A DNA stretch of 64,000 nt. Source: Heliopora coerulea. Lineage: Eukaryota > Cnidaria > Anthozoa > Scleralcyonacea > Helioporidae. Positions 15,001 to 23,326 of the stretch are shown piece after piece (position 1 is the stretch's first letter; each line of letters starts with the position of its first letter). The stretch spans positions 2,908,796 to 2,972,795 of the forward strand of contig JASJOG010000019.1 in NCBI GenBank assembly GCA_030142905.1. Reading direction: 5' to 3'. Position numbers and translations under genes: made by a program. The notes under the pieces were generated by a model, which did not search any database, was not told the DNA's origin, and saw only the letters and a program-made list of their open reading frames with translations.

Positions 15001-18000
15001 ACCAATACGATCATCTTACTTGGAAAAATACGCCGCTCTCACAAAGTGCGGCGAATATCTGTAGAGTCATTTCTTGGGAAACCCTGAAGTTGCCGTTTCA
15101 GAGCTGCAAAGAGCTGTTTCAGATTGCCATGCCTCGATTCCCTCTTGTGCTACTGGTTACCCAGTCCTCCACGCAGTGTGAATCGGCACTTTTTGGCTAA
15201 CAAACAGAAATGTGCTTGAGTGCCTCTGTGCTGTGATAGAAACATGAATGACGTCATTTGAACGGGAAACACAAGGTGTATCCGAGTGTTTTGAGGTAAC
15301 TTCCTGAATTATGAAGTCATTTTTCTATGGCTTCATAAATGTGTCCATCACTGTACAAAGACAGGAATGCTATTTTTTTTTTTACATTATTCATATCTCT
15401 GTTTTCTAATACAAAACGAAAATGACTTTAGTCATGTCGCTCGTTCATCAGGGAAAATGTTATAGGTATTGCGAGGATTATATTGCGTGATCGTTGTCAT
15501 TCTTTGCCCCATAGCTAAAGGAGATAGCGATTGTTCTGCGACAAATCATTGATTTCTTCGCAATTTTATATACGACATACACATTCATCCACATTTTCAT
15601 TTTCTTACAGATTAGCCAAAGGCGTTATCAGCTTCCACGGCCAACACAAAGATGAAGTGAAAAGGTGGTTAAAGTACTGTGAAAGGAAACTAAACGAAAT
15701 AGACAGCGATGTGGACGATATTAGTGATATCTATGAGGAGTACTGTAAATTGCAGGTACGTGTACCACCTGGCATGGAAGGTTGTGTGGGCTTAGTGTAC
15801 ACCTGACGGAAAGACTGGTCAAATTAATTGTGCTGGGTCATATACAAATTCAAGTACCGACACAAGCACCAGAGATTTCTTCCATCTTGTTTTTTTTTCA
15901 CTTCATGTACATTGTAATGGTTTGGTCCCCATAACAGATTCTGAGAAAAACACCTCCCTGAGAGCTGAAAGAACGCTCATGATTCCTCATATATTCGAAA
16001 ACCATCTTTAAATTATTCATTTAAGCGTTGAAAAAGTACGCCACACGAGGTATGTTTTTGAGGGCAGCAGGTTTTTAGCAGTTTGCTATTTAGTGCTACC
16101 TCCGCTAAATATAAGATCTTTAACTCTATTCGACTCCGTCGGTAATTAATGTGGACAAGTTGTGTTTTACAGAAACTAAGGCGGGAAATGATGAAAGGAG
16201 AACGAAGCTTCCTCAATACACTGGAGCTCAACGAGCGATTAATTGCCGAGGATATGTTCAACGAGAAACAAGGAACAGATTTCCAGCTCGAGATCGCGTC
16301 TTTAGCGAAATGGCGCAATCAGCTTCAACGACGAATTCAAGAGAAGAATTCGAGGTAAAATTGTAAAAAGGTTACAAAGACGGGAAGAATGGAAATAAAT
16401 GGGGTATTTAAGAAATACTAAATGGATTTCCGTGTTTGGATACTTTCATCCAAACACGCGGGATGTTGCGAGACTTGAGAAAAGCGTTAAAAACGTGATC
16501 CAATGACGTGAGTCACTAAAGGACTTGAAATAAAGTTTCCCAGTCCATTATTGGTAACTTCCTTTACTTTTTTACTTCCCAGGTTGTACGTTTCTCTTGT
16601 CGTGGGATTGAATGGTATACTAACCACATCAGTACATTCCTTCGAAGAAGCTAAAGCCGGGTTGAATGGGCAGCAGTTGTCCGGAGACTTTGACACAGCG
16701 ACTGATCAGATGGACGGTGCTAAGGTTTGTGACGTGTTTTTCAAAAACATCGATGTCCTTTTTGGAACTTTTGAGGAATTTAATTATTAGGATATGCATG
16801 GCCAAACTGCCAAACGTTTTTCGAGTAATTTATTCCCCGTAGTGAATGTTACCTTTTTTCACTTTCAGCGTCTCGTGGAGATCATTGAAGATATCTGCAA
16901 GCAGGCAAAAGGAAGGTTGGAATTAACACAAAAAATTTCAAGCGTGGGCATTCTCATTCTTAAGGAAAGCGACAAGGTTGGTGTGGAAGGGAAAATGAAT
17001 GAACTCAGAGGATACTGTAGCACGTTGCCTGGGAAATCACGCGAGGAATTTAATCGGTAAGTTGTTGCTGCTAGGTTTGAGCGCCGTTCGTAAAAATCCT
17101 ATTCTGTACGTTTACTAATTTTACCCCTGCCTTGCCCAGCCCTGTCGGGAAAAATTGATTTCGCCAACCCAAGTAGAGGACCATCGTGTATGTTGGTGTT
17201 TCATTAGGACGAGGCATTTTGATCCTAGACTGGCAAACCTGTCCCTCAATATCGTATGACCAGACTATCGAAACGCGATCTAGGATGTTCACACTGATAC
17301 GCGATGAATTTTCATTTCAGATTGTATGACAATTATTTGGTACTATTCAGAAAAGAAATTGGCGAGCGTAAGAATTGGATAACATTAAACGAGAACAGGA
17401 TGTCATCGAGTTACTCGGATATTGAAGAATTAACTGGGTTTCAAGAAGAACTAAACAGGCATAAGGTAACACGAAAGAGTTTGATGGTTGATTTACATCT
17501 TTTTAAATCGCAATAGTTCGTTTCTTCCTCTCACGTTCCACCTTTATTCCTTCTTTTCTTCTTTCCTTCCATTTCTTCCATTTCTTCCCTCCCTCCTTCT
17601 TTCCCTTCCTTTATTCCTTCCATCCTTCCTTTCCTTTATTCCTTCCTTCCTTCCTTCCTTCCTTTCTTCCTTCCTTCCTTCCCTCCTTCCCTCCTTCCCT
17701 CCCTCGTTTCCTTTCCTTTCTTTCTTCCTTTCCTTTCCTTCCTTCCACTCTTTCCTTTCCTTCCTTTCTTCCTTCCACTCCTTCCTTTCTTTCTCCTTTC
17801 CATTCCTTCCTTTCTTTCTCCCTTCCATTCCTTCCTTTCGTCCGTTCCCTCCCTTTCTGCTTAACTCCAGGCCTCTTTCCCTTCTTCCCTCCCTCCCATC
17901 TATCCGTCCAACTTTGATTCCTTTCATCCTCTCCGTTCCTCTCCTTTTCCTTTCTATTCTCTTTTATTTTTCTTATTTTCATCTTTCTTTAAATAAACAG

Positions 18001-19472
18001 GATTTTGAACAAGAACTCGAGCTTAGAAACATGAAAAAAATGTCCGATGCCGCAGAGAGAGTAACAGAACTGGAAAAGAACCTGAAAACCGAAGTGCGAA
18101 ACATGGAGAAACGTTGGAGAGTCTTGAAGCACTGGTCTCATGATTATTCTCTGGACCTGCAGCGAGTTGTGATGGAGTGGCGTGTTATCCAACAAGAGCA
18201 GAAGTCTGTGACCGAATGGTTAGATGCCAAAGAAGAACGACTTTCAACGCTGAACGAAAAGGTTGATTTGATCGATCAAGACGGCAGGAAACAGCAACTG
18301 AAAGATCTAAAAGTAAGCATGTCTAACTTGATATTTGCTTCCCTAACAATTTGCCTCGTTTGACCTCCCAAGATTTGTAAACTTAAACATCGTGTTTTAT
18401 CATTTGAAATTTCAGCGTGTACAGTAATCTTTAAAAAAAATAATGATGCCCCATTTCATTTCTAGAATCTTCAGTCTGAACTTGAAGACCAAGGAGTTAC
18501 TTTATCAAACACTCACGTCAAGGGGATGGCTTTAATGAAATTTCTTAATGAGGAAGCGGCCGCATCTCGAACGATCGACCGAGATCTAGCCAACTTGGAC
18601 CGTCGTTGGAATGCATTGGCGAAGAATATTTTGAGCCGGATTGAACTGGTGAGTCAAGTGTGGTGTAAGAACAAAAACGTTTACGCTATTTTTAATTTAT
18701 GGTAGAAGTGATGGTGATAATGTGTTGGCGGTTGTGTTGGTGGTGACGTGGGTGTTTGTGTTGGTGAAATCTGTACCTGGTGCATATGTTACAATAGAAG
18801 AAGCAAGACTTGCTGGTTTCTCGCATTTAATGTGACTTGTCCTAATTTTGATTGCCTAGTTACGAAATGTCGAGTTCAAACAAAAGAGCATCACGGAACA
18901 GAAAGACATCGTAAACAAGTATATTGACGAAACTAACGAAGAACTGGATGAACACGAGACGAAAAGTCAACGACTCCGTGGTAACATGCCAGTAGATGTG
19001 ATCACTGAAAATGGCGAAACAGCAAAGGAAAAGAAAATGCGAATAAAGAAAGAAAAGGAAGGTTATCAACAAGACGTGAACCGGCTGGTTGAAAGTTTAG
19101 AGGTGAGAATGCTAGATTTCTTTGTGGCTAGAGAATGGGAGAATTTTTTTGTGTGAGCTTTATCATCTCTGGAGTGGTCCCTGCTGAAATATTTACTGAC
19201 AGTCTCTTTTCATTTGTTCCTCGCAGGAAAAAATCGCAAACTTTCAGAAGTACCAGTCTCGAGTTAATCGCATCAATGACTTGAGTAAGGACCTCGAAGA
19301 TGTTGCTGATAACGATTCCAAAGTAGTACTTCACGATGAACTTGTGACTTTCAATGCACGTTGGCAAGTTATTGTAACCAGACTGGAAGCTTACTCTGAT
19401 TACGATCTGCCCGAACACTCTATGGGTTGCATGGGATTCGTAAAGCGAAGGCTTGCTTCGTCGTCCTTCTGA
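1..19472 (+). CDS. Spectrin-repeat protein, C-terminal 1001 residues (17 exons, 5' end outside window)
   Basis: Seventeen exons (listed separately below) splice in phase to an uninterrupted 1001-residue product ending at a TGA at 19470-19472. The protein is almost entirely charged amphipathic helix with regularly spaced Trp and Leu, as in spectrin repeats (for example KWDHLQEKAFDAERR, EKRWRVLKHW, WLDAKEERL, LDRRWNALAK). Such repeats form three-helix bundles in dystrophin, nesprin and spectraplakin proteins, which link actin, microtubules or the nuclear envelope. I see no KASH, ZZ, GAS2 or EF-hand domain at the C-terminus, so the subfamily is unresolved. The window opens on a GTAAGC donor, so an upstream exon ends just before base 1. 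The family call is firm; the orthology is not. Confidence 0.85.
320..356. repeat. (ATTT)n microsatellite
   Basis: Short run of TTTA/ATTT units in the pyrimidine-rich stretch just upstream of exon a. Confidence 0.7.
377..567 (+). CDS. Spectrin-repeat gene, exon a
   Basis: The acceptor is a T-rich tract ending TTTCAG; the donor is AG|GTATGA. The exon enters in phase 0 and leaves two bases over. It encodes 63 residues including LKTLKAKWDHLQEKAF, a typical spectrin helix with the conserved Trp. Confidence 0.8.
1260..1419 (+). CDS. Spectrin-repeat gene, exon b
   Basis: The acceptor is TATCTTTAG and the donor GAG|GTAAGG. It takes the two bases left by exon a (AG+C, Ser) and exits in phase 0. It encodes LQEFQDWQEKASALSQWLEM, the start of a helix A with two spaced Trp. 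Confidence 0.8.
1649..1805. mobile_element. Foldback/MITE-like element
   Basis: The left end reads CCTTACGAAAATTCCACATG; the right end is the imperfect reverse complement (CATGTGAAATTTTTGTAAGG). A second internal pair built on CATATG motifs lies between. No transposase is present. Family unknown. Confidence 0.55.
3278..3459 (+). CDS. Spectrin-repeat gene, exon c
   Basis: The acceptor is TTTTTTCCTAG and the donor CT|GTGAGT. It enters in phase 0 and leaves two bases. The helix contains VKTFKNLWNQMLSKADEFCK. Reading through the donor gives TGA at once, so the splice is required. Confidence 0.8.
4339..4372 (+). CDS. Spectrin-repeat gene, 34-base microexon
   Basis: It lies between a TTTTTAATAG acceptor and a perfect GTAAGT donor. 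Its 1+33 bases encode FGIEFSHVDIN. It was located because the next exon (4635) starts in phase 0 while exon c leaves two bases; without the microexon the frame breaks. Confidence 0.7.
4635..4772 (+). CDS. Spectrin-repeat gene, exon d
   Basis: The acceptor is TTTTCTGATAG and the donor AAG|GTATGA. It encodes 46 residues, phase 0 in and out, with QWKRKVKELEKWLADANNRL, a clear helix A with WL. Confidence 0.8.
4893..5077 (+). CDS. Spectrin-repeat gene, exon e
   Basis: The acceptor is CTGGTTTTACAG and the donor CA|GTGAGT. It enters in phase 0 and leaves two bases. The helical sequence includes ITRLSEQMKALRQFVDSQK. A GTT/GCT trinucleotide run (5083-5123) follows directly in the intron. Confidence 0.8.
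5473..5617 (+). CDS. Spectrin-repeat gene, exon f
   Basis: The acceptor is TTTTAAATTTAG and the donor AAG|GTAAAA. It completes the phase-2 codon (CA+T, His) and exits in phase 0. It encodes FFNQKLNACEAVVESVLEDM, a helical segment. A 6.1-kb intron follows. Confidence 0.8.
6268..6602. mobile_element. MITE-like element with arms of about 42 bp
   Basis: The left arm starts GCTAAGCATAGCAATTGGTC at 6268. The right arm, ending at 6602, is its reverse complement with a few mismatches (GCTAAGCATACCAACCGGTC read on the minus strand). The 335-bp body is AT-rich and noncoding. I could not define a target duplication. Confidence 0.65.
8311..8504. mobile_element. Foldback element with arms of about 73 bp
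   Basis: Arms at 8311-8383 and 8431-8504 are inverted copies with scattered mismatches around a spacer of about 47 bases. Each arm includes the block with AATGCCCA(G/A)CATAACATT. The inward translation keeps the peptide WALVF-LRL, shared with repeats at 40.0, 41.5 and 45.7 kb. Confidence 0.7.
9227..9290. repeat. Inverted repeat, 25-bp arms
   Basis: The arms at 9227-9251 and 9266-9290 are reverse complements with one mismatch; the spacer is 14 bases. It could form a strong hairpin. The left arm contains ATTGCTGTTTATTACC. Confidence 0.75.
10630..10822. mobile_element. Foldback element carrying a GAAACGTC motif
   Basis: Arms of about 66 bp (10630-10698 and 10757-10822) include ATAAAAATATTCTATCC and its reverse complement. 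The inner part holds GACGAAGGGCC...CTCGAAACGTC near 10734-10762, flanked by complementary GACG and CGTC. This looks like two SINE- or MITE-like ends in opposite orientation. Confidence 0.65.
11225..11420. mobile_element. Insertion of about 164 bp flanked by 16-bp direct repeats
   Basis: TTTAGTTCGTATGGGA occurs at 11225-11240 and 11405-11420. Between them lie short tandem copies of GGGATTTAAAAA and an inverted repeat (arms near 11314-11342 and 11374-11402 containing GTAGACTGCCGG). The direct repeats may be a target duplication or two copies of a longer unit. Confidence 0.55.
11772..11956 (+). CDS. Spectrin-repeat gene, exon g
   Basis: The acceptor is TTGATTCTGTAG and the donor AG|GTATGT. It enters in phase 0 and leaves two bases. 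It encodes HVMEFERAREQILEMEDKGY and TTELEPKLIAVEKHFADTKN, two helices of a repeat. Confidence 0.8.
11957..15610. other. 3.65-kb intron without recognisable genes
   Basis: The intron lies between exons g and h (phase 2). One foldback element at 14412-14533 is noted separately. ORFs at 12250-12900 and 14735-15064 have no recognisable domains. Confidence 0.5.
14412..14533. mobile_element. Short foldback element, 26-bp arms
   Basis: The left arm 14412-14437 (AGGCCAAGTTCAAACGTCG...) and right arm 14508-14533 are reverse complements with few mismatches, around a 70-base spacer. Confidence 0.65.
15611..15755 (+). CDS. Spectrin-repeat gene, exon h
   Basis: The acceptor is TTTCTTACAG and the donor CAG|GTACGT. 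The junction codon with exon g is AG+A (Arg). It encodes VKRWLKYCERKLNEIDSDVD, a helix A with the conserved Trp. Confidence 0.82.
16173..16354 (+). CDS. Spectrin-repeat gene, exon i
   Basis: The acceptor is TGTGTTTTACAG and the donor AG|GTAAAA. It enters in phase 0 and leaves two bases. It encodes LEIASLAKWRNQLQRRIQEK, with the conserved Trp and heptad leucines. Confidence 0.82.
16583..16724 (+). CDS. Spectrin-repeat gene, exon j
   Basis: The acceptor is TTTTACTTCCCAG and the donor AAG|GTTTGT. The junction codon is AG+G (Arg). It encodes 47 residues and exits in phase 0. It is less strongly helical than its neighbours (VHSFEEAKAGLNGQQLSGDF). Confidence 0.78.
16869..17056 (+). CDS. Spectrin-repeat gene, exon k
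   Basis: The acceptor is TTTTTTCACTTTCAG and the donor CG|GTAAGT. It enters in phase 0 and leaves two bases. It encodes RLVEIIEDICKQAKGRLELT and later MNELRGYCSTLPGKSREEF. Confidence 0.82.
17321..17465 (+). CDS. Spectrin-repeat gene, exon l
   Basis: The acceptor is TTTTCATTTCAG and the donor AAG|GTAACA. The junction codon is CG+A (Arg). It encodes YLVLFRKEIGERKNWITLNE. A polypyrimidine tract of about 450 bp fills the intron that follows. Confidence 0.82.
17522..17975. repeat. Polypyrimidine (CTTC/CCTT)n tract
   Basis: About 450 bp of almost pure C/T on the + strand, built of TTCC, TTTC and CCCT units, in the intron between exons l and m. It ends near the TTTAAATAAACAG acceptor. ORFs across it on both strands are low-complexity artefacts. 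Confidence 0.9.
18001..18312 (+). CDS. Spectrin-repeat gene, exon m
   Basis: The acceptor AAATAAACAG ends at 18000; the donor is AAA|GTAAGC. It encodes 104 residues, phase 0 in and out, and so covers about one whole repeat in a single exon. Conserved features are KRWRVLKHW and TEWLDAKEERLSTLNEKVD. Confidence 0.88.
18466..18648 (+). CDS. Spectrin-repeat gene, exon n
   Basis: The acceptor is CATTTCATTTCTAG and the donor CTG|GTGAGT. It encodes 61 residues, phase 0 in and out, ending in DLANLDRRWNALAKNILSRI, a textbook spectrin helix with RRW..L. Confidence 0.88.
18860..19102 (+). CDS. Spectrin-repeat gene, exon o
   Basis: The acceptor is TTTGATTGCCTAG and the donor GAG|GTGAGA. It encodes 81 residues in phase 0, very rich in Lys and Glu (KEKKMRIKKEKEGYQQDV), consistent with a long coiled helix. 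Confidence 0.88.
19227..19472 (+). CDS. Spectrin-repeat gene, terminal exon
   Basis: The acceptor is TTGTTCCTCGCAG. It encodes 81 residues and then TGA. After a last helix (VTFNARWQVIVTRLEAYSDY) comes a short basic/serine tail, VKRRLASSSF. No membrane anchor is present. A weak possible donor (TTC|GTAAAG) just before the tail could allow an alternative C-terminus, but I found no matching downstream exon. Confidence 0.8.
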   Translation, partial: EKIANFQKYQSRVNRINDLSKDLEDVADNDSKVVLHDELVTFNARWQVIVTRLEAYSDYDLPEHSMGCMGFVKRRLASSSF

Positions 19473-20630
19473 CCAACTTAAGACGGGTCTAAACTGACAA
19501 TAAGAGTTCTTTTGTATTTATGAAACGTAACAGTAGTAAGCAACATGCATTCAGGGATTTATTGCAATCCTATTCCATTGCGTAAAATTTGAAACACTTT
19601 CGTCATTTAAAGTAAAATTAGTGTTTCAGGTAGTTAACTTATAAGAGCTAGGACATTGATCTTCAGTGGGTTTGTGTACTTTGGAAATGGCTTAGACGTT
19701 TATGCATAGGTGAGACTGCTGTTTGAACTAGTGCAGTTTAACACTGGTGGTGAAAAGGAATTTTGTATTCTTGATCACATAAGCAATGGTGTATTTATGC
19801 AACCACATGTCGTGGAACTCAAATCTGCTCTTGAGTCTCATCAAACCTGGAAATGCAAACTTTTCTTAATCAATAAAAGTCAAACTCAAAGCAAAAAAGA
19901 AAATTTTGCAAATCTAATAACTTCATGTAGAACTTTTTTTCAAAGTTTCTTTGAGGTTACAGGAATTTAAGATGTTCCGAATTAATGCCGATATCTTGTA
20001 AGCCTGTAACTTCAATTTGTATATTCCAGAGATCTGGAGAATGAATAGGATATACTAAATACAATATTTACTTCCCGATTGACTGGAAACAGAGGATTTA
20101 GGAAATAATTATTCACGATGTTGTGGCGGTCTTGTGTTTGTTAAACCAACCTTTGTAGTTACATATGTAGTAGCTGTCTACAGTACTGTCGGTGAAACAC
20201 CGATATTCTGACAGCCTTTTTGGAATATTTGTACCATTTAATTCCGGGTAGACGTGCATTATTATACATTTGTGGTAGTTTCTCAGTAACCTAAAAGGAA
20301 TACTCTGATATGTTTCGCAGCTTTTAAGTTGTTCAAGCTAGTTGCAGCAATTATTTGTATTTTGATATTTCTAATTGAATATCTGCATCTAAACATGAAT
20401 AAGAGATGCGCTGATGTCTCAAATACCGCTAACACGAGTATTTAATATGAGTGTTATGAGAACATTTGATTGAAGTTTGAACTAGTGTGTCGGGACAGTA
20501 GCAGTAGACAATAACTTATCTGGAATTTCTAAGAATTGTATATATGAACAGATGGACTATTATGTATCCTTAAGTTATGAGTCGGCTGTATATGTAAGCC
20601 ATGAAATAAAAGGTGCCATCAATATATTTT
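19473..20630 (+). other. 3'UTR of the spectrin-repeat gene with two polyadenylation signals
   Basis: AATAAA occurs at 19872-19877 and again at 20605-20610, the second close to a T-rich stretch. No coding sequence is seen here. The assignment follows from position and signals only. Confidence 0.55.
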
Positions 20631-20639
20631 TGTCATGAT

Positions 20640-21473
20640 ATATTTTTTGTTATCCTCGTTAAGGAGAACATGGCCGCCATGTTTGTGTAACTAACACAAG
20701 AAGTTAACTAAAAATCTTTGAATTACTCTTTTCGGACCTAATCCTGCTTTTATTATCTAACCGAGGTCTAACGCTAGAAGCTTTTAGTCGTCAAGGGCGG
20801 ACGTGGCGGATCGGTAAGAGTTAAGACTATCTCCATTAAGGTGCACCAGTTTGCCGGCTTTCACGTCGGATAGAAACGCTTTATATTTATTTATTATTCA
20901 CCAGAGGTGAGGTGAAACTGTTGAATCATTTATTTTATCAATTCTAATACAATTACTTAGGTGATTACTTGAAAGAAAACAGTGAACGAATTGTCTGTAA
21001 AATTGTTCGGAGCATTTCCAAATGCTGCCGCCATTTTACGTAAATGCCTTCACTGTTATCGTGGCGCAGTGAAACGGTGTTCGGTTATATTCACCCGCAG
21101 ATTACTATTGAAGAATATGACGTAGTTGTTAAGCAATCAGCCCACGGGATTTTGTATAATAACCTGTGTGGTTATACTAAAAATATAGATCAGTTTTGTT
21201 GTTATTCCGGCCACCTATCGCGGCCAAGAAAAGTAATAGAGGCTGACATCACACTTCTTTTGCTGTTGTTCTACCAGAGTGATTCATTGACAAATCTAAG
21301 TGTACGGGGGGAAATGTTAATCTAGAAATCAAACGTCATAAAATTGTTCACTGGTGGAATTCATTGACCAAGCTAATTTTAAGCTTGAAAGAATTCTTTG
21401 CTTCAGTGTTTTTTCGCATTCAGCCAGTGGCATGGTCATTGGTTAGCCAGGGGATACCCAGGAAGATCTAGTC
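20640..21473. other. Intergenic segment, no gene seen
   Basis: It lies between the spectrin-gene 3'UTR and the first hAT-like element. The short ORF at 21044-21325 has no recognisable domain. Confidence 0.4.
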
Positions 21474-21882
21474 CAGCGTTTCTCAACGGGAGCGCTATCG
21501 CCTCCAAATGGACGTTCAGAGAACGACGGGGGGGATTGAAGCATGGCAGGAGAGAGGGACATTAGGATGTGAATGGCGGTCGTTCATCTGTCCGCCATCA
21601 CAGCATTTTCCAAGTTTCTTGAAGTCATTTTGTGTTAAAACCTAACACTGACTGGCTGACTAACCTAACACTGACTGGATAACTAACCTAACACTGACTG
21701 GCTAACTTGGGAATACCGAAATGACTAACTATATGTTACAGTTATTCGGTTCGGCATTACTCTTGGGCTAGGAGTCGGCGCGGGCACAGAACTAGGACCA
21801 AATGTTTGCAGTAGGGGACAACAAAAAGTTTCCGTATGAGGCAGGTGGGCATTCGTCCGAAAAAGGTTGAGAACCACTGCTG
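21474..21882. mobile_element. Non-autonomous hAT-like element (409 bp)
   Basis: The left end is CAGCGTTTCTCAAC; the right end, read on the minus strand, is CAGCAGTGGTTCTCAAC, a terminal motif common in hAT MITEs. TAGTC directly flanks both ends (21469-21473 and 21883-21887), a 5-bp duplication. Inside are three direct copies of a unit of about 27 bp containing CCTAACACTGACTGG (about 21640-21705). Confidence 0.75.
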
Positions 21883-22310
21883 TAGTCCCTCAAATTTCCT
21901 GCACTAATCACGTTATTGCATGGAATACTGAAGAAAAACATCGTAGACCCAATCTTTACGATATGGCTGTATGTTAGGAGTGGCCAACCTTTTTAAACCC
22001 GGGGCCATTGGGTAAATTTCAAAAGTCTTACTGGGTCGCACTGTTTATCCCTTTATTTGGTGCAGTTGCCATTTTACATTATTAATTATATTCAAATAAA
22101 AAGTTAAACAAGCATGCCAGTCGTTAACCCATGGGTATTGTGGGTAGTAGGAAGTTGAGTAGCTCGCCTACCCAAGGACAACCTAAAAAGTAACCATGCA
22201 GTGAACTTTGAACTGTTTTGACTAGAGTTTAGCGCTTTAGCGGCTTTAGTCATTTGAATATAATAGTCATTTGAGTTGCCTATATAATGTAGGCTTCTCC
22301 ATCCTGCTCG

Positions 22311-22366
22311 TCAGCACTACACTGATGAGGCCCAGTAGGCCGAAACGGTTCCGTCTGTAGTTATAC
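22311..22366 (+). ncRNA. Type I hammerhead self-cleaving ribozyme
   Basis: All core elements are present in order. Stem I 5' strand ACTACA is at 22316-22321; core CUGAUGA at 22322-22328; stem II GGCC/GGCC (22329-22332 with 22338-22341) closes loop CAGUA. GAAA is at 22342-22345. Stem III ACGG/CCGU (22345-22348 with 22351-22354) closes on a UU loop. C17 is at 22355, and stem I 3' strand TGTAGT at 22356-22361 pairs perfectly with ACTACA. Predicted cleavage is after 22355. Type I hammerheads with very short stem III are known from animal retroelements (Penelope-like elements and retrozymes). Confidence 0.85.
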
Positions 22367-22407
22367 ATACATATACATATACATACACACACATATACAT
22401 ATACATA

Positions 22408-22443
<36 letters not shown>

Positions 22444-22527
22444 TACACACATACACACACAGACACACATACAGACATACATACATAGATACATAGATAC
22501 TTACATAGATACATAGATACATAGAGT
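22363..22527. repeat. ATAC/GATA/GACA microsatellite
   Basis: A compound run: TACATA and ACAC units, then GATA x4-5, GACA x4-5, then ACAC and ATAGATAC units. It starts right after stem I of the ribozyme. ORFs on the minus strand here are low-complexity artefacts. Confidence 0.9.
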
Positions 22528-23167
22528 TGATTATTAATACTAATTTTATTTTTTGAAAAGAAAGGCTTCGCAGTCTGTATTCAACCTGCGGGCCTCGGGT
22601 TAGCCAACCCTGTCCCAGGGATCCTACCAGTGGCGGCGTGGCCGACCGAGACATTGGGACATTTCCCGGGGGGCCCAAGAGTTTGTAGAGTATAGGCCAC
22701 AAGGATTCGTAGGCAGAACGTCCTTTTGTAAGGTTAGGTACAGAATTAGCGTGTACGTGACATTTTATGTAGAGTTATGAAATTCAAAACTCCTGTAGGC
22801 TCTGCAGAGGAGTCACTTTTAATCATTTATATTTTATTATCGACGCCTGTCCTTATAGACACATGTCATGTCAGTAGTTTCTTCTAAGTTTTTATCTTAA
22901 TGAATATGTGGTCTTATCATCTTCAATTCACATCGTATTTGTATTGGCAGCAGTCTCCTCACACCCACCTCACACTCAGTGCTAAATGTGGGCCCCTAAC
23001 ATATCATTCCCAGTCCCTATTTGAGAGCCACGCCGCCACAGGAACCTGCGGTACGGTTAGGCGTAGGTACACTCTTCCGGTGTATCTCCGTATAAGGAAG
23101 TGGAATGTCGTCTTTCAATATTCGCTCTTCGCGTTCCTCAAAGAAAAAATATTAAAGTATTATCAAC

Positions 23168-23326
23168 ATGGCCACTCTTTATGGAAGTGGTAAAGGGCTC
23201 GTTCGCTTAGTAGCTGGCCTACAAATCTTAATTGGCGTTCTCCTGATGATTTTCGGCATCGTGGTTGCTGTTCAAACATGCCATTGGAGTTCCAAAGCTG
23301 GTCTTGGCATATGGATTGGACTTGTG
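23168..23326 (+). CDS. Tetraspan gene exon 1
   Basis: The ATG at 23168 (context CAACATGGCC, a good Kozak-like match) opens 53 codons ending at GTG|GTAAGC. It encodes helix 1 and the first part of helix 2. Confidence 0.8.

Larger units (their letters stand above)
21976..22612. mobile_element. hAT-like element containing a hammerhead ribozyme and microsatellite
   Basis: The left end GGAGTGGCCAACCTTTTT and the right end (minus strand CAGGGTTGGCTAACCCG) form an imperfect terminal inverted repeat, extended by CCGGGGCC and CCGAGGCC. Exact edges and target duplication are not clear. The hammerhead ribozyme (22311-22366) and a tetranucleotide microsatellite sit inside, so this may be a nested insertion. 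Confidence 0.5.

Noticed and set aside
14735..15064. 109-aa ORF with several Cys
   Set aside because: Not flanked by convincing splice sites, phase-incompatible with neighbouring exons, no recognised family.
17488..17980. Long Phe/Leu/Pro/Ser-rich N-terminal reading frame joined to exon m, and minus-strand Lys/Glu/Gly ORFs
   Set aside because: They are the polypyrimidine tract read in frame; the true exon starts after the CAG at 18000.
22267..22702. Cys/Val/Tyr-rich minus-strand ORFs
   Set aside because: Translation of the ATAC/GATA microsatellite.
19440..23160. KASH domain that would make the spectrin-repeat gene a nesprin
   Set aside because: No membrane helix followed by a PPP-type ending is present downstream in a usable frame; the gene has its own stop and polyadenylation signals.
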